Assembly (NCBI GenBank): GCA_902464015.1
Contig: CABQHM010000001.1
Location: forward strand, 98,560 to 162,559
Direction: 5' to 3'
DNA: 64,000 bases
Source: an uncultured Coriobacteriales bacterium
GTDB lineage: Bacteria; Actinomycetota; Coriobacteriia; Coriobacteriales; UMGS124
A model generated the notes under the pieces. It did not search any database. It saw nothing but the letters and a program-made list of their open reading frames with translations, and had not been told where the DNA came from. The position numbers were made by a program, and so were the translations under genes. Every line of letters begins with the position of its first letter. The stretch's first letter is position 1. This document shows positions 50,171 to 58,645 of the stretch, one piece after another.

Positions 50171-50179
50171 TGCTATCAT
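50171..50179 (+). promoter_or_regulatory. Extended -10 promoter of xthA
   Basis: TGCTATCAT on the plus strand, in the divergent folE-xthA gap. The -35 is weak. Predicted leader about 60 nt. Confidence 0.55.
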
Positions 50180-50245
50180 GGCCTGCGCACACCCAGGGTG
50201 CCCTCGCAGCAGCGCGGGGCACGACGAGGAAGGAACGCCCGGGCA

Positions 50246-51028
50246 ATGGAGACACAGAACAAGCCGCTGCGCTTTGTGAGCTGGAATGTGAACGGCCTGC
50301 GTGCCGTGATGAAGAAGGGGTTCGCCGAGCTTTTCGACAGCTTCGACGCTGACGTGGTGGCTCTGCAGGAGACGAAGCTTCAAGAGCCTGACCAGGAGAA
50401 ACTCTGCTTCAGGCCCGAGGGCTACCATCAGGTGTGGAACTACGCCGAGAAGAAGGGCTACTCGGGCACGGCCGTGTTCAGCCGCGAGGAGCCCCGCAGC
50501 GTGCGCATGGGGTTCGCCGACGACCCCGACAACGAGGGACGCATCTGTGCGCTCGAGTTCGATCGGTATTGGTTCGTGGACGTCTACACGCCCAACGCCC
50601 AGGAGGGGCTGGCGCGCATCGACTACCGCATGGCGTGGGACAGGCGCTACCGCGAGTTCCTCAAAGACCTTGAGGCCACCAAACCCGTGGTCACCTGCGG
50701 CGACTTCAACGTTGCGCACAACGAGATCGACCTGAAGAACCCCGGTCCCAACAGGGGCAAGGCAGGCTTTTCCGACCAGGAGCGCGCAGCGTTCACCGAG
50801 CTGCTCGACGCCGGCTTCGTCGACACCTTCCGCATGCTCCACCCCAGCCTCACCGGGGCCTACAGCTGGTGGAGCTACCGCTTCAAGGCCCGCGAGAAGA
50901 ACGCCGGCTGGCGCATCGACTACTTCCTCGTAAGCGAGGCCCTGGCAGGCAGAGTGGCCGACGCCTCCATCCTCAGTGACGTCTACGGCTCAGACCACTG
51001 CCCGGTAAGCCTGGACCTCATGCTGTAG
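50246..51028 (+). CDS. xthA: Exodeoxyribonuclease III
   Basis: 260 residues. Endonuclease/exonuclease/phosphatase fold: RFVSWNVNGLRAV, ALQETKLQ with the metal-binding Glu, VYTPNAQEGL, TCGDFNVAHNEIDL, and the terminal YGSDHCPV. It cuts at abasic sites and trims 3' ends in base excision repair, a partner for the family 4 glycosylase in this window. GAGGAAGGAA upstream supports the ATG at 50246. Confidence 0.96.
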   Translation: METQNKPLRFVSWNVNGLRAVMKKGFAELFDSFDADVVALQETKLQEPDQEKLCFRPEGYHQVWNYAEKKGYSGTAVFSREEPRSVRMGFADDPDNEGRICALEFDRYWFVDVYTPNAQEGLARIDYRMAWDRRYREFLKDLEATKPVVTCGDFNVAHNEIDLKNPGPNRGKAGFSDQERAAFTELLDAGFVDTFRMLHPSLTGAYSWWSYRFKAREKNAGWRIDYFLVSEALAGRVADASILSDVYGSDHCPVSLDLML

Positions 51029-51067
51029 GGTCATATTCGCCAAGCACGCACGCCTGCACCATATATA

Positions 51068-51124
51068 CAAAGAGGGGCCGACCCAGCCTTGCGACACGCG
51101 CAGGCTCGGCCGGCCCCTCTTGTG
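51068..51124. terminator. Nested bidirectional terminator between xthA and the FBPase gene
   Basis: AAGAGGGGCCG pairs with CGGCCCCTCTT, closing a loop that holds an inner stem AGCCTTGCG/CGCAGGCT. The plus side is followed by TTGTGTGTTTG, the minus side by TTTGTATATAT, so it can stop both converging genes. Confidence 0.85.
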
Positions 51125-51145
51125 TGTTTGGCAATTCCCTGGAGC

Positions 51146-52714
51146 TTAGAGCGCCTGGGCGGTATGGCCCATGTCGACGCAAGAAGTGCGCACGGCATCC
51201 AGGCCGGGGAAATCGGCATGGCTCACCAGCGTGAGCTCGTCGCCCTTGCGCACGAGCGTGTAGCCAGCAATGCCCGTGGTCTTGCGATAGGCCTGGCAGA
51301 GGCCTCCATCGATCACGAGGCGGCGGCCCTCGGCACGCACGGGATTCTCGCCCTTGGGCAGCTTCACCGGCGTGTGGCCGTTCACGATGCGGCCGTGCAC
51401 GGGGTCGACCCCGAACTCGGCAAGCACCGACTGGGCCGCATGCGCATCTTCGCGCGTGAGGGCATAGTAGGGATCCTCAGGCTCGGTCCAGGTGGACTTG
51501 TCCTCAAGGTAGGTGCGCTCGAACGTCTTGACGACGCGGCCCGCAAACGTGGACTGCCAGCCGCACCAGAGGTACCCCATCCAGTCGAGGTCGGTCTGGC
51601 GGCGCTCCTCCCAGGCGCGACGACACAGGGCGTCGACCCAATCAAGCAGGAGCCTGCCGGAGCGCGCCACACCAGAGCCGCAGTCTACCTGGGCAAGCGT
51701 GCCGTCCTCGTTCATGGGGACGCAGCCGTGGAAGAGCAGCAGGTCGCCGTCGACCTTGTAGACCGAACCGTGGTCGTAGAGCCACTGCACCTGCGACTGC
51801 AGCCTCTCGCTCGACAGGAACGCCTCGACGAGCCCATCGAGCACCTCCTGCTCGCGAGCCGTGAGCGCAAAGGGGTCGGCCACGTCGAACGTGGGGAAGT
51901 CGCGCGTCTTGAGCGGATAGAGGGCGTCGCCGATTCGCACCTGGCCGGCTTCCAGGTCCATTGCGGCCCACAGGAGACGCTCGTCCATGTGCCACTCGGG
52001 GTGACGGCGCACGGCCTGGCCCTCGCACTTGAACAGGATGGCGTTCATGGCCTTGAGGCACGGCGTGAGCGAGCCCTCTTCGGTGTAGGTGTCTTCGGCG
52101 AACGTGAAGAGGGGCTCCAGATCGATGTCGTAGCCCTCTTCGAACTGCTCGACGTTCATGTACTTGATGTTGTTGCGCAGAAGCGTCGCGATGCACACGG
52201 GGTCGCCGGCAGCGGCGCCCATCCAGCACACGTCGTGATTACCCCACTGCACATCGACGCGAGGGGTGGAGATGAGGGTCGCCATGACCTCGTCGCCACG
52301 CGGGCCGCGATCCCAAATATCACCGATCAGGTGGAAGGCCCCCGTGCAACGCTGGCGCACATCTTCGGCCAGGTCAACGAGGTCGTCGACGTCGAGGCCC
52401 TCGCACGCGCGCTCCCACTCGTCCTCGTAGGCAAACTCAGGGTAGTAGAGCAGCGTACACACGCAGTCGAGCTCCTCGGAGGAGAAGCCCTCACCCAAAG
52501 TCTGCTCAACAAAGCGACGCACCTGGCCCGAGGCGGAACGCACAAGATGGTCGAACGCCAGCGAGTCGCCGTGGATGTCGCTCATGAGCTGCTCGTCAAC
52601 GGGCGTGCATGCCGCAAGCGCCGCATGCACGCACACAATCGCCTCGGCAAGGCGGTCGGGAGCGATGCAGACAGAACGCTGTGCGTCGTACGGTTTGAAG
52701 GCGGCCTCTTCCAT
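51146..52714 (-). CDS. fbp: Fructose-1,6-bisphosphatase class III
   Basis: 522 residues. Firmicutes-type Fbp: FHLIGDIWDRGPRGDEVM, DVQWGNHDVCWMGAAAGDP, HGCVPMNEDG, and NGHTPVKLPKGENPVRAEG, a metallophosphatase core with family-specific regions. Known enzymes of this class are about 640-670 residues, so this is a shortened form. It catalyses the gluconeogenic step. AAAGGAG sets the ATG at 52714. It follows the DUF1385 gene by 5 nt. Confidence 0.92.
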   Translation of the reverse strand: MEEAAFKPYDAQRSVCIAPDRLAEAIVCVHAALAACTPVDEQLMSDIHGDSLAFDHLVRSASGQVRRFVEQTLGEGFSSEELDCVCTLLYYPEFAYEDEWERACEGLDVDDLVDLAEDVRQRCTGAFHLIGDIWDRGPRGDEVMATLISTPRVDVQWGNHDVCWMGAAAGDPVCIATLLRNNIKYMNVEQFEEGYDIDLEPLFTFAEDTYTEEGSLTPCLKAMNAILFKCEGQAVRRHPEWHMDERLLWAAMDLEAGQVRIGDALYPLKTRDFPTFDVADPFALTAREQEVLDGLVEAFLSSERLQSQVQWLYDHGSVYKVDGDLLLFHGCVPMNEDGTLAQVDCGSGVARSGRLLLDWVDALCRRAWEERRQTDLDWMGYLWCGWQSTFAGRVVKTFERTYLEDKSTWTEPEDPYYALTREDAHAAQSVLAEFGVDPVHGRIVNGHTPVKLPKGENPVRAEGRRLVIDGGLCQAYRKTTGIAGYTLVRKGDELTLVSHADFPGLDAVRTSCVDMGHTAQAL

Positions 52715-52719
52715 GGTCG

Positions 52720-53895
52720 TTACTCCTTTCCCTGTGCAACTGATTCGGGCACGTCGGTGGCCATCGGGCAGCCAGAAAGCGAAGTGATGTCGCGAGGCAG
52801 GCCGTCGGGGCCAAGCTCCCAGCCTTCCTCGCGCGCCTCGCGTGCCACGACTGCCTTCATCGCGGCGATGGCGCACTCAAGGTGGCAGGTATCGGGCTCG
52901 TTGGTGGTGATGAGCTGCATGGCCATACCCGGGGCAAGCACGATCTTCACCAGAGGGTTGTCGGGATGCTGGCCGGCCCAGCGCACGGTGACCTCATAGG
53001 AAAGGCCCGCCACAATCGGCAGCAAGACGATGCGGGTGAGAAGCACCACCAGGAAGCGCCCCACGCCGCCCTCGAGGCCCAGGGCCTCCACGAGCATGTC
53101 GGTGGGGAACACGGTGAACACGATGATGGACACGATGAGCACCATGATGATGAACGCGGTGCCACAGCGCACATGCTGGCGGGAGAACGCCATGCAGTTC
53201 TCGGGCGTGAGTGGGAGGCCATGCTCCAGGCAGTGGATTGTCTTGTGCTCCGCGCCGTGGTAGCGGTACATCTTCCTGATGTCAGGCATGAGGGCGATGA
53301 GCCACATGTACAGCACGAAGATGGCGGCGCGCAGCACGCCGTCGAGCAGGTTCCACGCAACCATGTTGTCATGGGAGTAATCGCCCACGACGAGGTTGGT
53401 CACAAAGGCAGGCACGAAGATGAAGAGGGCCACACCCAGCAGCACGCCCAGGGCCATGGAAACGGCCATCCAGCCGGCCATGCCCTTCTCCTCGGCTTCC
53501 TCGCTGGCCTGTCGCTGCTCCTCGGCAATCTGCTCGGCCGCCTCGGCGCGCGCCGCCTGCTTCTCAGCCTCGCTTTTGCCCTCGAGCTTCTTGGCCTGCT
53601 CCTCGTCCTCGTCGAAGTCATAGGCGTGGGCGGCGGTGATGCCCATGGCCTTGTACTGCAGCACGAGCGACTCAACCATGGCCACGCAACCGCGCACGAG
53701 CGGCCACTTGCGCCAGGGCTGCTTCTTGCCGTAGCCGGGAACGTCGTGCTCCTCCACGTAGATGCCGCCCTCGGGCTCACGCACGGCAACGGCCCAGGAA
53801 TAGCGACCGCGCATCATGACGCCCTCGAGCATGGCGGCACCACCGATGTGGGTCTGGAAGAGCTCCCCGGTGTTTTGGTCCTTAGTGTCAGCCAT
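52720..53895 (-). CDS. DUF1385 (YqhQ-like) membrane protein
   Basis: 391 residues. N-terminal GGAAMLEGVMMRGRYSWAVAVREP and central YRYHGAEHKTIHCLEHG, RCGTAFIIMVLIVSI are the DUF1385 signatures; four or so membrane helices follow. A Glu/Ala-rich coiled segment (about 105-150) is inserted before the first helix. YqhQ in Bacillus lies near peptidase and efp genes; its activity is not known. The ATG at 53895 is the best family match; its ribosome binding site (AAGGA) is distant. Confidence 0.88.
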   Translation of the reverse strand: MADTKDQNTGELFQTHIGGAAMLEGVMMRGRYSWAVAVREPEGGIYVEEHDVPGYGKKQPWRKWPLVRGCVAMVESLVLQYKAMGITAAHAYDFDEDEEQAKKLEGKSEAEKQAARAEAAEQIAEEQRQASEEAEEKGMAGWMAVSMALGVLLGVALFIFVPAFVTNLVVGDYSHDNMVAWNLLDGVLRAAIFVLYMWLIALMPDIRKMYRYHGAEHKTIHCLEHGLPLTPENCMAFSRQHVRCGTAFIIMVLIVSIIVFTVFPTDMLVEALGLEGGVGRFLVVLLTRIVLLPIVAGLSYEVTVRWAGQHPDNPLVKIVLAPGMAMQLITTNEPDTCHLECAIAAMKAVVAREAREEGWELGPDGLPRDITSLSGCPMATDVPESVAQGKE

Positions 53896-53955
53896 TGTGG
53901 TTCGAGAATCCTTCCCGTCGGCCCCGCGCATGCCAGGCCGCCCTCGCCGCAGCCC

Positions 53956-54984
53956 TTAGGCGCGCAGCGTGTAGATGACGATAGCGGCCTTGTCGAGGTA
54001 GGTGTTGACGTAATCGGTCCAGGCAGCCGACGAATCGCCCGCTGTGCCGCCGGCTTGCTGGTATGCCACGTTATACGCAAGCATTGCAGCATTGTAGCTG
54101 GCAGAACCCTGCGCGAAAACCTGGTCTTTGAGCACGGCATAGTAGGCGTTGTCGGTGTTGGCCCACGACTGGGTGGCTGCGTCCCAGTTGGCGCCGAGCA
54201 GGCCGATGATGTAGTCGGCGTATTCGGGATGGCCCAGCTCGGTGTTCCCGTCGGAGGGCCACACAGGCTCCTGAAGCGTCTGGGCAGAGGCGGGGCATAC
54301 GCTGTCCTTGAGCTTGGAGATGGCGCACGCCTGCTGCAGGGCCGCCTGAGCCTGGTCGACATCCATGTGCAGGTAGGCAGCTGCCTGGGTGATGTCGGTT
54401 GTGCCCACGAGCTGCTGCATGTAGGCATTCACCTCGTCGGCGCTCGCCGTGATGCCGGCGTCGGCGGCGATTTGGGCAAGCACCTGGTTGCGGGCATACG
54501 CAAGGACCATGTCCGAGGAGGGTGCGTCGTACGTGCCGTCGGCGTTGAGCGAGTACGAGAGAGACTGCGTGCCCTCGATGGCCTCGCGTGCCGTGATATC
54601 GAACGTCTCGCCGTTGTAGGTGTAGGTGCCCACCACGCAGGAGAGCTCGGTGTCGGCCAAGGCGGGCGCAACGGGATCGAGCTTCGTCGTGCCCCAGCCA
54701 AAGACAAACCTGGCCAGGACGATTGCGGCGAGCACGCCTACCGCGAGGCCGATGAGCGCCGTGACAGCCGCCGTGCGGTGCGACTTCGCGCGAGCCTGCT
54801 GCTGTACGTCGTCGATGCCCTTCTGCAGCATGGCCATCTGCTGTTGCTGCCAGGCAACGACCTGGGCACGAGAGTAAACGGGCACGTTGTCGGCCTGCTG
54901 ATATTGACCCTGAGGCGTCTGCTGGTACTGACCCTGGGGGTTCTGCTGGTTGCCGTACGGATTGCCGTCCTGGTACTGGGACAT
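53956..54984 (-). CDS. Membrane-anchored SurA-N-like protein (paralogue of the gene at 38040)
   Basis: 342 residues. A Gln/Tyr/Pro-rich cytoplasmic head with QGQYQQ repeats (1-60), a membrane helix (about 72-95), then an external domain homologous to the protein at 38040-38888. Shared phrases: YTYNGETFDITAR, ADEVNAYMQ, KLKDSV, and YADYIIGLLGANWDA near the end. The anchor replaces the Tat signal of the paralogue. No isomerase domain. AGGAGAG sets the ATG at 54984. It lies between thyX and the DUF1385 gene, same strand. Confidence 0.68.
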   Translation of the reverse strand: MSQYQDGNPYGNQQNPQGQYQQTPQGQYQQADNVPVYSRAQVVAWQQQQMAMLQKGIDDVQQQARAKSHRTAAVTALIGLAVGVLAAIVLARFVFGWGTTKLDPVAPALADTELSCVVGTYTYNGETFDITAREAIEGTQSLSYSLNADGTYDAPSSDMVLAYARNQVLAQIAADAGITASADEVNAYMQQLVGTTDITQAAAYLHMDVDQAQAALQQACAISKLKDSVCPASAQTLQEPVWPSDGNTELGHPEYADYIIGLLGANWDAATQSWANTDNAYYAVLKDQVFAQGSASYNAAMLAYNVAYQQAGGTAGDSSAAWTDYVNTYLDKAAIVIYTLRA

Positions 54985-55006
54985 GACACGCTCTCCTGAA
55001 GTTTGA

Positions 55007-55687
55007 TTACAGTTCGGCCGGACGCGGATAGGGGTTGCCACAGCACATCTTGCCCTCCGGGCATGCCCCACGCATGCAGCCCGGGCCCGCCGTGCGGAAA
55101 ATGAAGGGGGCCGTGGGCCTTACAAGCTCGAGCATCTTCCAGGCAAGCTCGCGAATCTCCCACTGCGCGCGGTTGCAGCAGCGGTTGGAGAAGAAGTGCA
55201 TGAGCTCGCGGATGTTCATGGTCACGACGATCTTGGTCTCGCAGGCGTTGGGCAGGATATAGCGCGCATCCTCGGCAGGAACGCCAGCCTGCACGAGCTT
55301 GTCGTAAGCCTGCCAGCACGCATCGATGGCCTCGTCAAAGGCCTGGGCGGCCTCGGGATTGGTGTCGACGCTGGCGGGACGCACGATAGGCGGCTCTTCC
55401 TTGAACTTGACGTAGCGCTGCGACTGCTGGTTGTAGCTCGCAAGACGATGGCGCACAAGCTGATGGGTGAGCGCACGGCTCACACCCTCAACGGCAAACG
55501 TGTAGCTGGCATGCTCAAGCGTGGAGAAGTGACCGCTCGACATGATGGTGGTGAGAACCTTGCGGATCTTCTCGTCGGTCAGGCTCTCCATGAGCTCGCG
55601 GCCGCCCACGGGGGCATAGCAAAGGCGGGCAGCAGTCGCCACGGCGCGCTCGGGTTCAGGCGTGTGGTAGAGAAGCGTAACGTCCAT
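55007..55687 (-). CDS. thyX: Flavin-dependent thymidylate synthase ThyX
   Basis: 226 residues. ThyX motif RHRLASYNQQSQR (79-91), FSTLEHASYTF, and MNIRELMHFFSNRCCNRAQWEIRELA. It makes dTMP with FAD and methylene-THF, with no dihydrofolate product. The C-terminal Cys-rich end (GCMRGACPEGKMCCG) is unusual and could bind a metal. It lies after a terminator that separates it from rpmE. Confidence 0.96.
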   Translation of the reverse strand: MDVTLLYHTPEPERAVATAARLCYAPVGGRELMESLTDEKIRKVLTTIMSSGHFSTLEHASYTFAVEGVSRALTHQLVRHRLASYNQQSQRYVKFKEEPPIVRPASVDTNPEAAQAFDEAIDACWQAYDKLVQAGVPAEDARYILPNACETKIVVTMNIRELMHFFSNRCCNRAQWEIRELAWKMLELVRPTAPFIFRTAGPGCMRGACPEGKMCCGNPYPRPAEL

Positions 55688-55712
55688 GGAATCCTCCCAA
55701 TCCTTCGGTACG

Positions 55713-55752
55713 AAAAAAGCCGGCCCCTCGGTATGACTCGAAGGGCCGGCTT
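55713..55752 (-). terminator. Terminator of rpmE
   Basis: AAGCCGGCCC (55717-55726) pairs with GGGCCGGCTT (55743-55752). On the minus strand the stem is followed by TTTTTTCG. Confidence 0.92.
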
Positions 55753-55790
55753 AAAGAACGTGCTGGTGCCTTGCGTGGCAGGGCTAAAGG

Positions 55791-56189
55791 CTACTCGGCC
55801 TCGGGAGCCTCGGCCTCAGCGGCAGGAGCCTCGACGGGGTCGTTGGCGTGAGCAGCAGCGTACTCAGCGGCGCGCTTGGCCTTCTCGGCGGCCTTCTTCT
55901 CGCGCTCAATCTTAGCAGCGGCCTCGGCCTCGGCGGCCTTGGCAGCGCGGGCAGCCTTCTCAGCGGCCTGCTTCTCGGCCAGAGCGGCAGCGGCGCCACC
56001 GAACTTGCTGGCGAAGCGCTGGACGCGACCGGCGTTGTCAACGAACTTCTGCTGGCCAGTGTAGAAGGGGTGGCAAGCGTTGCAAAGCTCGACGGTGAGC
56101 TCAGAAACGGTCGAGTGGGTCTTGAAGGTGTTGCCGCAGGTGCAACGGACGGTGCACTCGACGTACTCGGGGTGGATACCCTGCTTCAT
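55791..56189 (-). CDS. rpmE: 50S ribosomal protein L31, zinc form, with long Ala/Glu-rich tail
   Basis: 132 residues. The first 65 are a normal zinc-type L31: MKQGIHPEYVECTVRCTCGN, four cysteines at 16, 18, 36 and 39, then CHPFYTGQQKFVDNAGRVQRF. The remaining 65 or so are Ala/Glu/Lys-rich, helical and highly charged, doubling the usual size. AGGAG at 8 nt sets the ATG. Confidence 0.95.
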   Translation of the reverse strand: MKQGIHPEYVECTVRCTCGNTFKTHSTVSELTVELCNACHPFYTGQQKFVDNAGRVQRFASKFGGAAAALAEKQAAEKAARAAKAAEAEAAAKIEREKKAAEKAKRAAEYAAAHANDPVEAPAAEAEAPEAE

Positions 56190-56253
56190 GATAAAACTCC
56201 TTATGGTAGATGACGGACGCTGGTTTCCGACCAGGCGCCCCGTGAGCTGAGGA

Positions 56254-56262
56254 AGCATACCA
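56254..56262 (-). promoter_or_regulatory. Extended -10 promoter of rpmE
   Basis: Minus strand TGGTATGCT. Predicted leader about 60 nt. Confidence 0.55.
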
Positions 56263-56366
56263 AACTTGAGGGCCCTCATGCCAGTGAATCACGAAGGGAA
56301 CATGAGATTGCGCGTCTTGCAAGGAGGTCCGTCGCAGACCCGTGCGAGAACAGGCGCCGCGGGGCA

Positions 56367-56372
56367 TATACT
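56367..56372 (+). promoter_or_regulatory. -10 hexamer TATACT ahead of the flavoprotein gene
   Basis: TATACT at 56367-56372, 40 nt before the ATG at 56412, with AGGAGG at 56401-56406 between them. The -35 is poor. Confidence 0.45.
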
Positions 56373-56411
56373 GGGCTGAAAGCACCAGGCACTCACCACA
56401 AGGAGGCAAGC

Positions 56412-57281
56412 ATGGACCGGATGGACATCGCGATTGTCGGCACGGGACCGGCGGGCGTATCGGCTGCCGTGACGGCCAAGCTGCGCAACAAGAAGGTGGC
56501 GCTTTTTGGAAGCGCCGAGCTGAGCGCCAAGATGAGCAAGGCGCACGACATACGCAACTACACGGGCCTGCCCGACGTCGGCGGCGCGGAGTTGGCAGCG
56601 CACATGCGTGCCCACCTCGACGCGATGGACGTGGCAGTGACGCCCGAGCAAATCGTGGCCGTCTACCCCATGGGCGACTACTTCGCCCTGCAGGGCGCAC
56701 ATGACATATACGAGGCCCGCAGCGTGGTACTTGCCAGCGGCGTCGTCATGGGCAAACCTTGGCCGGGTGAAAAAGAGCTGCTCGGACGCGGTGTGAGCTA
56801 CTGCGCCACCTGCGACGGCCATCTCTACAGGGGAAAAACCGTGGCGGCCATCGGCTACAGCGAGGAATCCTGGCGCGAGGCGCTCTACCTCGCCGAGGTG
56901 TGCGGCCGCGTGCTCTACTTCTTTGGAAAGCGCCACGACGTGCCGGGCGACGAGCGCATCGAAGTCGTGGAGGAGCGACCCCTTGGCATCGAGGGCAACG
57001 GCGCGACCTGCGCCCTTCTCACCCAAGACGGAAACCACGAGGTGAGCGCGGTATTTGTGCTGCGTGACGCCGTCGCCGCCGACCAGCTCGTCGGCGGCCT
57101 TGCGACCGACGGGCCCCACGTTGTGTGCGACCTGCAGATGGCGACCAACATCCCAGGCCTTTTCGTTGCCGGCGACATCGCGGGCAAACCCTACCAGTAC
57201 ATCAAAGCCGCAGGTCAGGGCAATGTCGCAGCGCTGTCGGCCGTGGAATGGCTCGCCCGGCAAGACCAGGCAAGCCAATAA
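56412..57281 (+). CDS. Thioredoxin-reductase-like flavoprotein with atypical NADPH site
   Basis: 289 residues. FAD-binding IAIVGTGPAGVSAAV, redox pair C131-C134 in SYCATCDGHLY, and FAD-contacting FVAGDIAGKPYQYIKAAGQG. These place it with TrxB. The NADPH site is altered: IGYSEES (147-153) where GGGxSA is expected, and YFFGKR where VHRR is expected. It may take electrons from something other than NADPH, such as ferredoxin or F420, as the FFTR and DFTR relatives do. AGGAGG at 5 nt sets the ATG. Confidence 0.88.
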   Translation: MDRMDIAIVGTGPAGVSAAVTAKLRNKKVALFGSAELSAKMSKAHDIRNYTGLPDVGGAELAAHMRAHLDAMDVAVTPEQIVAVYPMGDYFALQGAHDIYEARSVVLASGVVMGKPWPGEKELLGRGVSYCATCDGHLYRGKTVAAIGYSEESWREALYLAEVCGRVLYFFGKRHDVPGDERIEVVEERPLGIEGNGATCALLTQDGNHEVSAVFVLRDAVAADQLVGGLATDGPHVVCDLQMATNIPGLFVAGDIAGKPYQYIKAAGQGNVAALSAVEWLARQDQASQ

Positions 57282-57318
57282 GGCCGGCACACACCGACAG
57301 GAGCCGCCCCGCATGCAA

Positions 57319-57374
57319 GCAAGGGGCCCGCAGGACGCGCGCGCATGCGTAACGTTTCCCGCGGGCCCCTCTTG
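57319..57374. terminator. Bidirectional terminator between the flavoprotein and aldo/keto reductase genes
   Basis: AAGGGGCCCGC (from 57321) pairs with GCGGGCCCCT (57361-57370) around a 29-nt loop. The plus side is followed by CTTGTTTGG; the minus side is U-poor. Confidence 0.8.
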
Positions 57375-57415
57375 TTTGGCGCCAGTGTGGGCTCGATGCC
57401 TCCGGACACGTCGCC

Positions 57416-58558
57416 TTACAGCCCGAAAAGCTTGGCGGTCTGGCGCATGCGCTGCGCAATCTTCACGCCGAAGGGGCAGTTGCGCTCACAGCGATGACAC
57501 CCGATACAATCTTCAGCATGGGCGGGCAGCGCCTTGTAGTGCTCGCGCACCGAGGGTGGCACCTCGTCGTGGGCCATGGCCAGGTCGGCGAACTTGTTGA
57601 CCTCGGCAATGTTGATGCCCATGACGCAAGGCTGGCAGTGGCCGCAATAGATGCACTGGCCGAAGTAGGAATGCGCCGGGGCTGCGGCAAGCACGCGGCC
57701 GAAATCCTTCTCAGCAGGCGTCGCGTCCTCATAGGCAAGGCAGCCCTCGAGCTCCTCGACGGTGCTGAAGCCCGTCATGACCGAGGCGACGGCCGGACGC
57801 GCGAGACAGTACTCGATGCACTGCGTCGTGGTCATGGCCGCGCCGAAGGGGGATTTGGAGGCGTCGAGCAGGCGGCCGCCGGCAAAGGGCTTCATGACGG
57901 TGATGCCCACGCCGTGCATGCTGCATGCGCGCAGCAGCTCCTGGCGCTTGGGGTCGACGTTGGACAGGGCGTCGTCGTAATGCTCGACAAACAGCGTCTC
58001 GATGTTCTCGGAAGGTGGCAGCATGTCGAACGCCGGGTTCATCGAGAACATGACCATCTCAACCTCGGGATAGTCGCAGGCAACAAGCGCGACCTCGGGG
58101 TTGTGGGTCGAAAGGCCGATGTGGTCGATGTGGCCCGCCGCCTTCTCTGCGCGGATGTAATCGATGAAGGGGCTGCCCATGATGGCCTTGAACTCGTCGA
58201 CCGCGTCGACATAGTGGATGAGGCCGAGCTCGATGTGGCCACCGAAGCACTCAAGCAAAAACTCCCACGCAGGCACGACCTTGTCCAGGTCGCGCGTACG
58301 CACATACTGGCCATCCTGCCAGGTAGCCCCGAAGTGGCCCTGGACCACCCAGTGGTCGCGCTGCCCGCACACGGCTGCGCCCAGCGCACGGCGCACCGCA
58401 GGGTCCGCCATCCAGCAGTCGACGATGTTGATGCCGGCCTGGGCGGCGCGGCGCACGATCTCGCGGGTGCCCTCGGGGTCGTCGCCGCGGATCCACTCAG
58501 CGCCGTAGCCGATCTCGCTCACCTTGACGCCAGTCTTGCCCAACTCGCGGTATTGCAT
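57416..58558 (-). CDS. Aldo/keto reductase with C-terminal two-cluster ferredoxin domain
   Basis: 380 residues. N-terminal aldo/keto reductase barrel: YRELGKTGVKVSEIGYGAEW, NIVDCWMADPAVRRALG, and LIHYVDAVDEF; the catalytic pattern of this subgroup is degenerate. C-terminal 4Fe-4S ligands CIYCGHCQPC and CIGCHRCERNCPFGV. Such ferredoxin-fused reductases are common in anaerobes and couple small-molecule redox to ferredoxin; substrate unknown. GGGAG sets the ATG at 58558. Confidence 0.9.
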   Translation of the reverse strand: MQYRELGKTGVKVSEIGYGAEWIRGDDPEGTREIVRRAAQAGINIVDCWMADPAVRRALGAAVCGQRDHWVVQGHFGATWQDGQYVRTRDLDKVVPAWEFLLECFGGHIELGLIHYVDAVDEFKAIMGSPFIDYIRAEKAAGHIDHIGLSTHNPEVALVACDYPEVEMVMFSMNPAFDMLPPSENIETLFVEHYDDALSNVDPKRQELLRACSMHGVGITVMKPFAGGRLLDASKSPFGAAMTTTQCIEYCLARPAVASVMTGFSTVEELEGCLAYEDATPAEKDFGRVLAAAPAHSYFGQCIYCGHCQPCVMGINIAEVNKFADLAMAHDEVPPSVREHYKALPAHAEDCIGCHRCERNCPFGVKIAQRMRQTAKLFGL

Positions 58559-58645
58559 GAATCTCCCTATCTCCTCCCCCGGAATCACCGGGGCTCCCAA
58601 ATAAAACTAACCTGGTTTGCGGGCATGCCTCGCCTTGAGCGGCCC

